From Emmonsiellopsis sp. PD_33 (Eukaryota; Ascomycota; Eurotiomycetes; Onygenales; Ajellomycetaceae), in contig JANTQF010000036.1 of assembly GCA_032988165.1 (NCBI GenBank), positions 62,001 through 126,000 on the forward strand: 64,000 bases of DNA, in the 5' to 3' direction. The position numbers and the translations under genes are program-made. The notes beneath the pieces are model-generated. The model did no database searches and was not told the DNA's origin. It saw only the letters and a program-made list of their open reading frames with translations. This document shows positions 24,088-35,216 of this stretch, in pieces. Every line of letters starts with the position of its first letter. Position 1 is the stretch's first letter.

Positions 24088-25091
24088 TGTATTTTTGCAC
24101 ACGGAGGTTAATGAAAAATATTATTTGCGGCAGTCGATCGTGTTGCCAACCTTAACAAGCAGAGTCATCAAGTCAGATAGTGTTTTGGTCACTTACTTGC
24201 CCATTTATTTGGATTGATGGAGGTTGTAAAAATGCGATTCCACCTCCTCGGTTGGCGGACGATTCACCAACGTTAATAACGAGCAAAAGTTCGACGAGAC
24301 CAGGAGAATCCCCATGAGGTTTTCTCGAAGAGCCTTAGGAAGGACTTCGATTATTCGGAATAAACTTTGAAGACTGGGCTTCCTAGGTATCCGGATGGCA
24401 CAAATAATCCTTGATATTTTAGGTCAAAGGCCGAGATAAAGGATCATCTGCTATCTTGTATTTCGTTTTTGCGGGAGTGAAAGAGAGGCATTGATATTTG
24501 GTAGGTCATGATGCGCATCTTATTCTGGGATTGAACGTTTCACCAAGTATCAATATCCGGGGAAGGAGAGTGGCTCTCAGGGACTGGGTAGTCTAAGAGT
24601 GAAAGGCTCTAAGTCCTTTTCACATGAGTGCCTCGGTACTGAGCTGCCATCATGATTTTAGCAATGCTCTCTGAAAATGTCTTTCACTGTGGGTATGAAA
24701 TATCCCTTAATAGAAGTGGGAACATACCGTCGTCCAAATCACCAATTCTAATCATAACTCTCGGATAAACAACGTCCCACTAGGATATTCGACAATGTGC
24801 CACACAATCGGTTCCATGTCGTCGAACCCCGGTCCACCGCGTCAATGCACTTCCTGATTCTGATTTGTTTTGGTGGCGCCGTCCCCGAGGTACATTTCCG
24901 GCTTTGCCGGGTGAGCTTTAACGTCCAGCACGTTCGAAAAACCAACCGAGATCCGTTGCATTCAACATGCACGGAGTGAGGTGAGTACAGGGACGCAATT
25001 TTCTCCAGGACGACGAGGAGAGAGACGGTAGGTCTGGGCTCACTCCTAGAGGCCTGAGGCGCATGTTCCTGAAACACAGGGCGCTGAATGC

Positions 25092-25511
25092 GTTTGAGGC
25101 GAAAGATATGGCATGGCTTTGGGAGGCCACAAGAGCTTTCGTATAAGATTATCCCAAAAACGGAATCATAGCGGACGACTCTGGCTACGTACAGCGAAGT
25201 GTTTCTGGTGGCGATGAGTTAGAACACTACTCGAACGTGAGCGGCGGTGATAAGTCTGCTGAGAAGATATCAAGACCTTATCCAACCGGAAATCAGCTAT
25301 CTGATGAACCAGATTGGGCCTTCAAAGCCGACCTAAACATTAGGAATATCATACATGATGGTTTGTACCTTTATTGACACGAGTGGGTCAACGGAATGCT
25401 CGAGGACAGGGACGTGTGCACGAGGAATCTGGAGGTATGGGATCCATCCATTATCCTGAGCATATCTTTACCTTGCTATCAAAACTAGGAATATGCAACG
25501 CTCATCTAGAG
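25092..25511 (+). pseudogene. Possible decayed coding segment, unknown family
   Basis: One plus-strand frame reads as protein-like (MFLKHRALNAFEAKDM, then DYPKNGIIADDSGYVQRS, then LEDRDVCTRNLEVWDP). It is interrupted by TAA near 25143, TGA near 25376 and a later stop, without splice sites that would remove them. It looks like an old gene remnant, but I cannot name its family and chance is possible. Confidence 0.25.
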
Positions 25512-27074
25512 GGCAAACCGTTGGTGCCATTTCACCCGTGGAAAGAGGAACGAAAAAAAACTTACATCGAGGGGGGCGTAATATGGTCTCCTAGATTTAG
25601 GGAGCCATTGGCAGAGCTTGGGTTAGAAACTATGTTGGGCCTGCTTTCATGAATAGAGAGTAGCATGACCATCTGCAAAGCAAGGCCAATTAATAGATGG
25701 TAATCTCTAAGGTGCCGGCGTGTAGCCTATCAATCCATTCATCTCCTGGGCATTTTGTTGGATGACAGAATGGTAGAAATGGACAATCGCTTTCGAAGAT
25801 ACCATCGGACCGCCTATGAAGCTTCCCGCATAACGGTATCATAGAAGTTGACCTTTCAGTATCGAGCAAGATGCCCCCGAAGGGAGTGGCAGCGTCATTG
25901 AAGCATCCTGAAATTTCCACTCGATAAAAGTCCACCGGGGTATGGACATCCCAAACACCTGCCGCAAGTATAAAGTAGAGTTTATATCACTCGCGCGCTC
26001 TTCGGCTTCACCCTGCTTTAAACAAATTAGTATAACTTCTATCCCATAGCTTTCATTTCGCACGGTATCCGAACAGAGGAAAGTGGCCTAGCTTTGACAA
26101 CGATCAGATTATGCATAATGCCCTAACTAATAGGCAGGAAACCATGCCACCTCAGAATTAAACATTCATCCATGGGGTTGGCGTGCTGATGCTGATTAGC
26201 TACCATGATCCCAGTCATCCACTTCTTTTCGTAGCGATGCGAGCTGTGTTGGCTGGTGCGCGAATTGCAGGGATAAGAAAGCGGAAAAGAGGAACGTCGA
26301 TCCTTTATCGGCATACTAGTAAGCCTAGAGCCTCGTAATTCTAATTCAATCATATTTGAAAGGATTGACGAGAGGTCTATATCAAGGAGGGTGGATGTTG
26401 ATGTTGAGCAGAACCTAAAAGGCTAAAAGTGCGCTAAATTAAAGTTAAACGGGGCCGGAATGTGCTTATGTCAGCAAGCCCTAATTCCCTGTCAGACCTC
26501 AACCTCAAAACTTGGAATCTCCAACGTCTTGCTTTGATATGCAACGGCCGTCCAGCCAGCCTTTGGGGGGACACAGATATATACTCTGAATATCAATGGA
26601 GTTTACAGCAGAAGTTCATCAACGGTAACAAGCCCTTCAACTGCCTGGTTACTTGTTCCCTAAAATGGGCGACCCTCCCCGAAACTCGACCAAGTTTTTG
26701 AGCTCAACTGGTGCTTATATTCAAGCAAGGCAATGTGGGGGAAATTGCTCAAATATGGTTTGTGATAGCCATTTAGCTGAAGCTTCCCCGGGAGAATTTG
26801 AACTGCTCTTCAGTATGATAGGATGGTTTCATCGCAGATGATCGGGTATCCAGGAAGTATCGGGCCTCACAATGCTGCGTGCTGGCCGGCATCCCGCAGA
26901 TCGTCTGGTACACGTGAAGGACTTCCTCAGCTCAGTGCTCCAGTCCGATTTACGCAAGCAAGCAGCAGGGATGTCAAGAAGCAGGGAAGTCGGTTGAACG
27001 GCACAACATGAACCGGATTGTTGGTCGTTGACCCCGCAATGAGAATCAGTCTGCTTGACATCATAGGAGATAGA

Positions 27075-27081
27075 TATAAAT
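27075..27081 (+). promoter_or_regulatory. TATA box of the second acetate-carrier gene
   Basis: TATAAAT lies about 100 bp upstream of the ATG at 27178. Confidence 0.55.
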
Positions 27082-27177
27082 TGGGGGAGAGGGGAGCTTT
27101 TCTCCTCTTTACCTGCCAAAACATTGATTGTTTTGTCTCAAATTCTCGCCCTTTGATCCAAAAACCTTCATTGAAAA

Positions 27178-27994
27178 ATGGCAGACCGACAGAACAGCAC
27201 CACCGACGGGGGCTCCTTTGAGGACCACTCGAAAGCAGGGCCTGCTGCTATTGATCCTAGGCAGACTACTGTCTCTTTAGTGCCCAACCCTTCCTACCTT
27301 AAACCGGCGAACCCTGGTCCACTTGGCCTGCTCAGCTTCGCAATCACCACGTTTGTTTTGGCCCTCTATCAATGCGGTGCTGGGTAAGTGATATTAGCCT
27401 TCTGTTCTACCCGCCTGTTGACCATTTGGTTCCAGTCTCCCCGATTCCAACCCACATGGATCCGTTGGTCCTGACCAGGCTGTGTTTGGCTTAGCCGTCT
27501 TCTTAGGCGGCGGAGCACAGCTAATCGCCGGCATCATGGAGTTCGTTGCGGGTAATACCTTCGGTACAACCGTGCACTGCTCCTACGGCGCCTTCTGGCT
27601 CGGCTTCGCGATGTTTTTGGTCCCATCCCTTGGCATCAAAGACGCCTACGCGGGCGACAAGCGAGCCTATTCCTTTGCGCTCGGGATATATCTGTTCTTC
27701 TGGTTTGTTCTGACAATAATGTTCCTCATCGCGGCTCTAAGGACAAACTACACGATCATTGCGGTACTAGGTCTTTTGGTGCTAGCCTTCTTCTTCCTCT
27801 CGATTGCCCAGTTTATCATGACAAGCCATCCGACTGGCGCCGTCCGGGTGAACAAAGCAGGCGGCGTGTTTGCTTTCCTCTGTGCGCTTGGTGCGTTCTA
27901 TGCGGGAGCGTCTGGGTTGATGGTTAAGGAAACAACATTCGTACGGCTTCCGCTGGGGATAATCCCACGAGGCGACGAGAGGACTACGGCATAA
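27178..27994 (+). CDS. GPR1/FUN34/YaaH-family transporter, second paralogue
   Basis: Two exons, 27178-27383 and 27436-27994 (52-bp intron, GTAAGT donor), give 254 residues. The signature NPGPLGL is at residues 45-51. Six hydrophobic segments follow, with GNTFGTTVHCSYGAFWLGF aligning to GNTFGATALSSYGGFW of the gene at 8053-9051. The N-terminus is shorter than in that paralogue, and intron positions differ: this gene has an intron inside helix 1 and lacks the later two. The likely role is plasma-membrane uptake or export of acetate or similar small acids. Distance from the paralogue (18 kb), opposite strand and different gene structure argue against a recent tandem duplication. Confidence 0.88.
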
Positions 27995-28847
27995 TATGCC
28001 GAATGGAACTTTAGGACCTCTTGGATGGAAGGCTTGAGCCTCGCAGTCCTAAATCCCACTTCCAACATTTGCCAATCGGGAAACCGTGCGACGGTGCAGG
28101 CAATTACGCCATTGCGAAAGTCTGTCATTTCCCACTTTATTCCACAATATCATACACACCGCTCACTACCTTTTCATGGGAGCTATGACCAATCGTCCCT
28201 ATCCTAAAAAAGCTCCAAGGATCCTTTTCCATATTCTAATTGCCACCCGCACTTCAGCCCTTCAGCCCTTCATTTACTTCATTTGGGAGCGTGGCTCTGC
28301 GATGCGATCGCTTACTTCCATTTACGTTCTTGAGTTTGAGCATTCGAGCCTTAATATCCCTACCTTACGTTATTATACCTATTGACATTTGACGATTCCT
28401 TGATGATCAACGGATTTTACACACTTTCCAATCTTTATGGACAAAAATTGAAACTCGCCGGCAACTACCTGTTCCCAATTGTTTCGTACTGGGGATATCT
28501 AATAATGAATATAACTCGTATAATTCCATAGTTTTTAACCTCTTTAACTATTACAGTTACAAACGTACGACACGGATATTGAAGAAAAGTCTATACTATA
28601 GGCCAAATGGTAAACTCTCACCTTTACGGTATAAATTTGTTCACATACACACTTTAAACTCAAGATCATCCATTCTGAATACACACCAACTTCATGAAAA
28701 TGCTCTCTTCAAATGTGATTTTTCCACCTCCCCTAGGTCAAACCACAGCCCAATATCTATTATGTACAAGATACACCCAGCCCTTTCCTCACCCCACCAC
28801 TCCTAACCCATCTAATCGCAACCCAAATCACAAACACCCCACACCCC
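27995..28847. other. Intergenic between convergent genes
   Basis: Moderately AT-rich 3' flanks of the acetate carrier (+) and the small secreted protein (-). No gene seen. Confidence 0.55.
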
Positions 28848-29189
28848 TCAATCCGTCACCCTATAGCTCACAAACCGCGTAGGAGGATGAACACCATAAA
28901 ATCCCTCCTCATACGTATACTTCTTCCCCTTACAGCCCCGCTTCGTATACACCTTGAGCTTCTTCGGATCCTTATGAAATCTCGTCTCCGTGTTGATAAC
29001 AAGAAAGGATGTCTTTTGAGTATACGAGTCTTTAAGATTAACGCACTCGCCGTAGCCGCGGCCGCGGGCTTTAAGACGTTGAGTTTCTTCGCCTTCTTTG
29101 AGGGTAAATCCGGTAAATTTGACGCTCCAGGCGGAGGCGGTGGAGGTTGTGAATGCAAGAGCGGTAACGAGAGTTGGGAGGAGCTTCAT
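28848..29189 (-). CDS. Small secreted protein, 113 residues, two cysteines
   Basis: An intronless frame from ATG 29189. Residues 1-20 form a textbook signal peptide (MKLLPTLVTALAFTTSTASA). The mature ~93 residues are basic and rich in Gly, Tyr and Lys, with Cys49 and Cys86 that could form one disulfide. Motifs GYGECVNL and RGCKGKKY recall small beta-rich secreted fungal proteins, but I do not recognise a named family. Size, signal peptide and position near a transposon fit the loose definition of an effector candidate; function is unknown. Confidence 0.75.
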   Translation of the reverse strand: MKLLPTLVTALAFTTSTASAWSVKFTGFTLKEGEETQRLKARGRGYGECVNLKDSYTQKTSFLVINTETRFHKDPKKLKVYTKRGCKGKKYTYEEGFYGVHPPTRFVSYRVTD

Positions 29190-31122
29190 GGTGATGGTTG
29201 AGAGGTGGGATTTAATCGGCTATGCGGATGGGGTTAGCGATGAATATTTCAAAGCTGGGTAGGGGAAATAAGTTAGATAGGATCATACCGAGGGCAATAG
29301 AGATTCGGTGGGAGGTTCTTAATGTTATTAAGTTGAGTCCGTGAGGGACTTCTCAGGGGAAATATGGGAGGAACCCTTCTATACGGGGGGGTTCAATCAT
29401 TTTATAGCCCAACGGGGAAGAGCTTATCCTCGGCGGGGCGATGATATCTATCGAGTTCAAGCGTTAAGTGTTGAGGCATTTGTCTTCCTTTTTGCGCTCT
29501 TTGGTTGATTGCGTATCTCGGTTTTTTTGGTGAGTAGTAACATTGGCGTGCAAACTTGCCTCGTATGTGGCATAGCTAAGAGAGGGGACGTCACGATCTT
29601 CTAGAGGAGCACCTTAATACGAGGTAGATATCACGCAAAGATGTCCCAAAAGCCATGGGAGAGGGAGCTCGCTCAACTCGCACCTCGAAAGACCTCCTGT
29701 ACTTGTGCGGATTGAAACATATATGTAGGCTTTCAAAAAAGTGCCTATCCTTCTCCAGGAGCCAAACGGAGCTTCTCATCTGCATCGACTACCAAGACCT
29801 GAGGGCAAACATGGGGAAAATAGATACAGTTTCCAGTCCGAGAAACCCCAGGAACTCCTGAAACACCAGGCTATCAAGATACGAGCCGAAAGTACCCCCA
29901 CGGCCTCCCGGTTTGCGGCATTTCAGCCGAGCAACACCGAATCCATCTTTGTCAGCTAGTTAGTTACAGCAATGCCTTTCCGAGCATGGCTTGCAAGGTG
30001 ACATGTACTCCGTAAATGTAAGTCAACTGTCTGCTCGGACACGGAAATACCCAGGCCATGCTTGCAGGCATTCAAATCACGCTAGATCCACCGACGCCGA
30101 AAAGCTCCATCTTGCGCTACGGCGATTTATTGGAATGACGATCATGCACAGGCGAGTACGAGATCAACAATGATAATTGTCAATGGGGAGAGAATAACCT
30201 GCTCAGACGATAATACCAATCAGCCCATAGCGGATTTGGACTTGGCTTCATCCGTTCGTGTAATTCCAGGCCGGAGTCCATGTCGATACCATGTGTCGAG
30301 CGTGAACTAGTTATTTGGATGGAAATATGCCCGTAGAATGCCGTATCTTCGCCGGGTTTACTTTAGCTTCCAGTGACGGGATATGGCTTCGGGTTTGATG
30401 CTTGTCTCCATCGCCAAGGTGCTAACATCCAAAGTCCACGTTTGTAGCGAACCGTCCCTGGTGCTCTTTGCGCCCCTTTTATGGAGACCCTAATAGTGTT
30501 TCTGTTTCATTGGGGCTGCTAGGTCTATGGTCAGTGATGTCATTAGGGACCGCGCAAAGGTGTTTTATGTCACCGGCTGGCCGGGATAACTTATTCTGAC
30601 GAGCTGGCCCATAGGAGTGACATTTCACGGATGCTCCCGATAGAAACCTTCCTGGGTGTTGGATTCGAGATCTGATACTTTGGCTGGCTCTTTCAAAACT
30701 CAATATTGTCCGTGGTTTGTGTTCCCATCTGGGTTGAATCATTCGCAGAGTTGCTCTTCTCCTGTTCAATGTGGAGCTTGAGTATCAAGGTTTGTTTAAA
30801 ATAGTACTGGTAGTTAGCTTTGTGATTTGGCTCCCCGGGCCCCTAGCATGGGGGAAATACTCAATTGCAAGGGGGGGTGGGAGTTAGGTCGACGATGACA
30901 ATAAGAACCGCAGAGATTTGCAGGATGAAGCCCAGGGTGTGTACGTTGCTGCTGGTGTTGCAACCTGGCCAAGATAGGGGTAGAGATATGATCTCGAAAT
31001 ACTCTGTAGACTGAATTGATATGGAATGCCACAAACACAAGATTGAAGGAGGAAGTTTCAAAGTGGGCCCAAGCTTAATTAGCTGCCAGTGCCGGCAGGG
31101 AAAATGTGGGGTCTGCGGGTTA
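29190..31122. other. 1.9 kb without a recognised gene
   Basis: Only short overlapping ORFs. The left end is the promoter of the small secreted protein; the right end abuts the pogo-like transposon. Confidence 0.5.
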
Positions 31123-31164
31123 ACATGACTCACCACCCAACAAACTCTTCCACCCAATGAACTC
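31123..31164 (+). repeat. Left terminal inverted repeat of pogo-like element
   Basis: Pairs with 33410-33451. Differences between the arms include C/T and A/G transitions near the tip. Confidence 0.8.
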
Positions 31165-31574
31165 CAATTTTTGCTCTATATAGATGTTAATTTTCAACAA
31201 AAACACCACAATGCAATAAGATATTCAAATTAAATATTAAACATTAAAATTACATATAGAATAGCTCATATAAATATATATGATTAATTCACAGAATGAT
31301 TGCTTGGCTTAATAATCCACCTGAAATGTGAAACTTGTGGTTTTAGAACCTCTAGGTTGGGTCACAGTGTAGGAGGTGTTGGAGATGAAATATCAATTAA
31401 TTCTGCCAGGGGGGCCTGTGTGTGGCATATATTACTACTTTGAGCAGGTTGTATAGGCTTCCTATGTTGTGTTAACCTCACCATTATTATCCCTGTAGGC
31501 CTCATTGAGGTCTGTACTAGTACCTACTTTACTAACTACACTTAATGATATGTAGCAGCACACTCTTCCTTTTC

Positions 31575-33361
31575 TTTTTATAGTTGAAGCTTCCATTCAT
31601 CCCTCTATTCCTTCTCTATAGTGTGTTTAATTGCTATGGTAGCTTTTTCAGTGTTATAGTGCTCTGCAGCTTTAATATACTCCTTCTTATGCTATTTCTT
31701 TCACTCTGTGAGCTCTATCTGCTTTTACTTATAAAGAATCACCTGTTGAAGCTTCATTTCCTTCTTATAGGTCTACTTATTGATTTTTGCAGCTTTAGTA
31801 GCATCAGCTTGCTCTCTCACAGCCTGCACCTTTGTAGGTGAAAAGAATTGAGCTAGGGAGAGATTTAATGGATTGAGCAAGCCTAAATACTTATCCTGTT
31901 TGTGTTGCTTTCTCTTGTTATTTAGAGCATTCTGGAGACTCTTATTTTCTATTAAGAGAACCTCCTTATTAAGAGTAAGATTCTCCTTGGTGCAAAGAAT
32001 TTTCTTAATGTTAGTAGAAAGTTGGTGGTGACATTAATTTACCTACTTCATTAGACCTTGCAAAGCTCATATAGATGTAGGTGTATGCAGCTGGAGCAGT
32101 TTGAAGGAGGTAAGTGAGTATATTTAAATCTTTTTGAGAATGTAGGGTAGGTCTAGGGGGTATATGCTAGTTATTATGAAGGTAGATTTAATATTTTCCA
32201 TCATTATAGAGGCCTCCCACACAGAGTGAAATAATTACTAAAAATCTTATTTTATAGTATATAGGAAGCTATAGTTAGAGTATGTATAGAAATCTAACTG
32301 TTCTGAATAAGCCTTTAAGAGTGATCTGAATATCCCAATATCTAGTGATTATAAATGATATGTAGAGTGAGGAGGAAGGACTACAAGTAAAATTTAATTC
32401 TACTCTGTGAAATCTATGAAAACTATATTTATATGAGATGAATGGCCATTTAATATAAGAAGCTACTACCTATAATCTACCTTAGTTTTTATATAGGGGT
32501 TAAACACCTTCTATAATCAGATCAACTCATATTCATCATTACTCTATCTATTCTCTGAAGCAATGAAGTATGCTTGATCCTTTTCAGGGTAAAAATCCTC
32601 TAGCTAAGTATCTTGCATGTCTCTAAATTCCCCATGATAGATGAGTGTGGGTGGGATTGTAATTCTATTAGTGTAAATATCTATTAGTAGTGAGATGAAT
32701 TCTCTACTACTATCTTACATGATTCTAATTGTATGCTTCCATTTGATAGATTCTATAGAGATGATTTGCTTGACTGTATGTAAGAGCCTGAGAAGAAAGC
32801 CTTTTTCATTGAAATTATAGGTATTTTGAGGTAGGATATTGTATTTCTTAATTTTTTCCTATAGCTATTCAATTTAATGGAAGTCAGTCAAAATCTCATA
32901 GAATTAAATGTAAAATGAAGCAAAAAAACATTAATTACTAGAGTAAAGAAGTTCTTAAAGTAGTAGCTGTTATCTACCTGCTTCCTCTTTTGATCCAGGG
33001 CACAAAGATATATGCTTTTGATCTTTACCTTGTAGCACTCATAAAAGTGAGACACCCAGTTGATTCCCACAGGTGATTTGGTAATCTCAAACATAAAATT
33101 CTATAGTATTTGAGGTGTCACAGGGAAGCTGCAGTTGGATAGCTTGTTTATATGGAATAGGAGGTGTAGTTCTTCAGTATTTATGAGATTTTGATAGTAA
33201 GTTGAGGATGCCTCTATCCAGGACACCTATTAGCCTTTAAACTGCCACATCAACATAATGTGGTTGATTCTGAATTCTTTTGCTACCTCAGCATATTGAG
33301 GAGTCAATTGGCTATTCAATTGTTCAATTGCTGACTCTATAATTGCCTCATTGGATGGCAT
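31575..33361 (-). pseudogene. Pogo/Fot1-like transposase (HTH + CENP-B HTH + DDE), many stops
   Basis: From ATG 33361 on the minus strand the frame begins MPSNEAIIESAIEQLNSQL, matching the N-terminal psq-type helix-turn-helix of fungal DDE_1/pogo transposases. A CENP-B-like HTH follows (HINKLSNCSF, EITKSPVGINWVSHF, ALDQKRKQVDNSYYFKNFF). The catalytic DDE region is recognisable only in patches, and a Lys-rich coiled tail occurs near 31800. Stops begin after residue ~43 (TAA TAG) and recur throughout. No intact transposase remains. The end coordinate is approximate. Confidence 0.72.
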
Positions 33362-33409
33362 GGTGGGTGGTTGAAGCTGGGTGATTATAGTGGTTGAAGG
33401 GAAAAAACA

Positions 33410-33451
33410 GAGTTTGTTGGGTGGATGAGTTTGTTGGGTGGTGAGTCACAT
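33410..33451 (-). repeat. Right terminal inverted repeat of pogo-like element
   Basis: Contains two direct copies of GAGTTTGTTGGGTGG. The reverse complement matches the left arm. Confidence 0.8.
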
Positions 33452-33960
33452 TAAGCTTAACTTTAAATAGGGGTTGATAGAGACATCATCGAGTAACGAG
33501 TTGCACTAGGATGAATTCATCGAAAGCGTTTTGATCAACAAGAATAAGAGCAATAACGTCGGGAATATCAACTTGATTTGAAATTTATGGATGATGCACC
33601 CCACAGCATTTCACAATCCTGTTTGTCCGTTCGCTTCGTTAAGAATTTTGTTACATCCCAGCCCCATGCTATCTGAGAGAAAGCGGGTCTAAAAGCCTGA
33701 TTGGAACCGGCTTTACAACGCCACAGTTAAAAACGTGCCACTCAGTACCCAAAATCATGCACAAGCGGATGTATGATAATCCAAACACGGGATGATTGCA
33801 TACGGTCTTTCTCTCCTTTGCCTAGAAGGCATATTAGATTGTGCTTGGCAGAATAAGTATAAAAGGGAAGAAATATCCAGTTCAAATTGATCATTAACAT
33901 ACCAAACAGAGTCACTAACACACCAATTCCCAACTACTCCCTTACCAAGCTTCATTCAAT
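33452..33960. other. Promoter region between transposon and secreted-protein gene
   Basis: About 500 bp of normal composition separates the transposon's right TIR from the next ATG. It contains a TATA box and pyrimidine-rich leader; no gene. Confidence 0.5.
33858..33864 (+). promoter_or_regulatory. TATA box of the six-cysteine secreted-protein gene
   Basis: TATAAAA lies 97 bp before the ATG at 33961, followed by a CT-rich leader. Confidence 0.6.
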
Positions 33961-34877
33961 ATGCACTTCTTCCCCTCCTTTCTCCTTGCCCTTGCGGCTA
34001 TCGGAGCCCAGGCTTCTCCAATCAACCACCTCCGCGATGCCACCTCGCCAGCGTCCCCGATCACGGCGCCCCGAGACATCTCGCCTCCGTTGGTAATTCG
34101 GCAGAAGGAAGGGGATGGTAATACCCAGATTGATATTTCCAAATCCGGTTCGTCTGGCCCCTCTTATAGGTGATATGCTCGTGGACGTAAAAAAAGCAGC
34201 AACTCTAATACGGCATAACAGAGATCAGATGGGGAAACCAGCCTCCTTGGGACGTGATCCACCAGATGCATGATGAGTGCGATGTAGCGGGTAAGCCAAT
34301 CCGGCCCCAATTCCCCCGCATAACAATACTAATCAATCGATATTCCATTCACCAGGCTGCGCCGCCGAGTTTAGGAAGAAGACCACTATTGTCTATGACC
34401 AGTCCAGCAAGAGGGATATGGACCTTATCATCGCTACCGGGCCCAGCCGCTATGACGACTGGCTTAAACGCGGGCTTGTGGAGCTCCTGGAATGGGTTCT
34501 CGAGCGCGAGGGCGTTGTGTACGTTGCCCCACCCCCCACTCATTCCCATACCGCCATGTTTAAAAACATCTAACGAAATGATGAACTGCAGGCGAATCGA
34601 ACGTGAAAAGGCGTGGGTGAGCCCCTGTTCGGGATTCCAATGCCAGGCGACAAAGGTCGAGAAGCACGACCAATACTATGCCACTCGGCGCATCCAGATC
34701 GAGTATACTCACGAAGACGGCCACCAGAGCGTCATGCAATTCGACGTCCGCAAGAACGGGGATGAAGTTTCCAAGGAGGGCTGCAAGGACACTTGGGGCG
34801 CTGTTGGGGCATTTGGCGGTTTGGCAAGTGCGTTTGGGGGTCTCTTCTCGCTTTTAGGCCTTGCGTGCGGTGACTAA
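33961..34877 (+). CDS. Secreted protein of unknown function, 234 residues, six cysteines
   Basis: Exons 33961-34147, 34222-34290, 34356-34518 and 34592-34877 close in frame. The introns are 74, 65 and 73 bp. A signal peptide (MHFFPSFLLALAAIGAQA) and a ~45-residue Pro/Ser-rich linker precede a folded region from WGNQPPWDVIHQMHDECD. Six Cys occur, all after residue 80: Cys82/Cys87, a CSGFQC pair, and Cys in EGCKD and LACGD. An amphipathic region (WLKRGLVELLEWVLE) sits in the middle. The C-terminus is Gly/Phe-rich and hydrophobic (GAVGAFGGLASAFGGLFSLL), as in proteins that insert into or associate with membranes. I recognise no named family. It lies 510 bp from a dead transposon and converges on the kinetochore gene with a 340-bp gap. 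Confidence 0.78.
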
Positions 34878-35216
34878 AAGGGAGAGGATGGATGATGGGC
34901 AAGTTTTGCGAGGGGCGATTTGGGATTTCATTGGAGTGTTTCTGCTGTAGATTCTCTTCTTGGTATTGGGAATAGTATAACTTCTTTTTCGGTCCATATT
35001 TGCAGGCCGGGTGCGAATTGTAGTTGATGCAGTAATGTATCCTAACGAAGTGAATAGCCAGAGCCGCCATACACATACGTAGCAGCCACGGATTTTCCAG
35101 ACGAATCGCCATTGACAGATTCTCTCCGTCCCAAAAACAGGGTATTCAAAAACAGGTATCAAGAACGTAAACACAAGCAGAAACGGGGTATCCATCTGGG
35201 AATCAAGTAATAGACA

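Larger units (their letters stand above)
24088..27177. other. 3.1 kb, no intact gene; possible decayed frames
   Basis: Apart from a suspected remnant at 25092-25511, this stretch has only short ORFs. Reading frames at 26462-27011 are broken on the plus strand. The last 200 bp are the promoter of the second acetate carrier. Confidence 0.4.
31123..33451 (-). mobile_element. Pogo/Fot1-like (Tc1/mariner superfamily) DNA transposon, RIP-degraded
   Basis: A 2.33-kb AT-rich block is bounded by terminal inverted repeats. The left end has GACTCACCACCCAACAAACT and the right end its reverse complement, agreeing over ~40 bp with few differences. TA dinucleotides flank both ends (31121-31122 and 33452-33453), as expected for Tc1/mariner insertions. 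Each TIR holds two copies of a CCACCCAACAAACTC-type unit. The minus strand reads as a decayed transposase. Stops are frequent and fit CAA/CAG to TAA/TAG. Both ends are present, so this is a full-length insertion later mutated, not a fragment. Confidence 0.8.

Noticed and set aside
31584..31841. Plus-strand 85-codon hydrophobic ORF
   Set aside because: Lies antisense to the Lys-rich tail of the decayed transposase.
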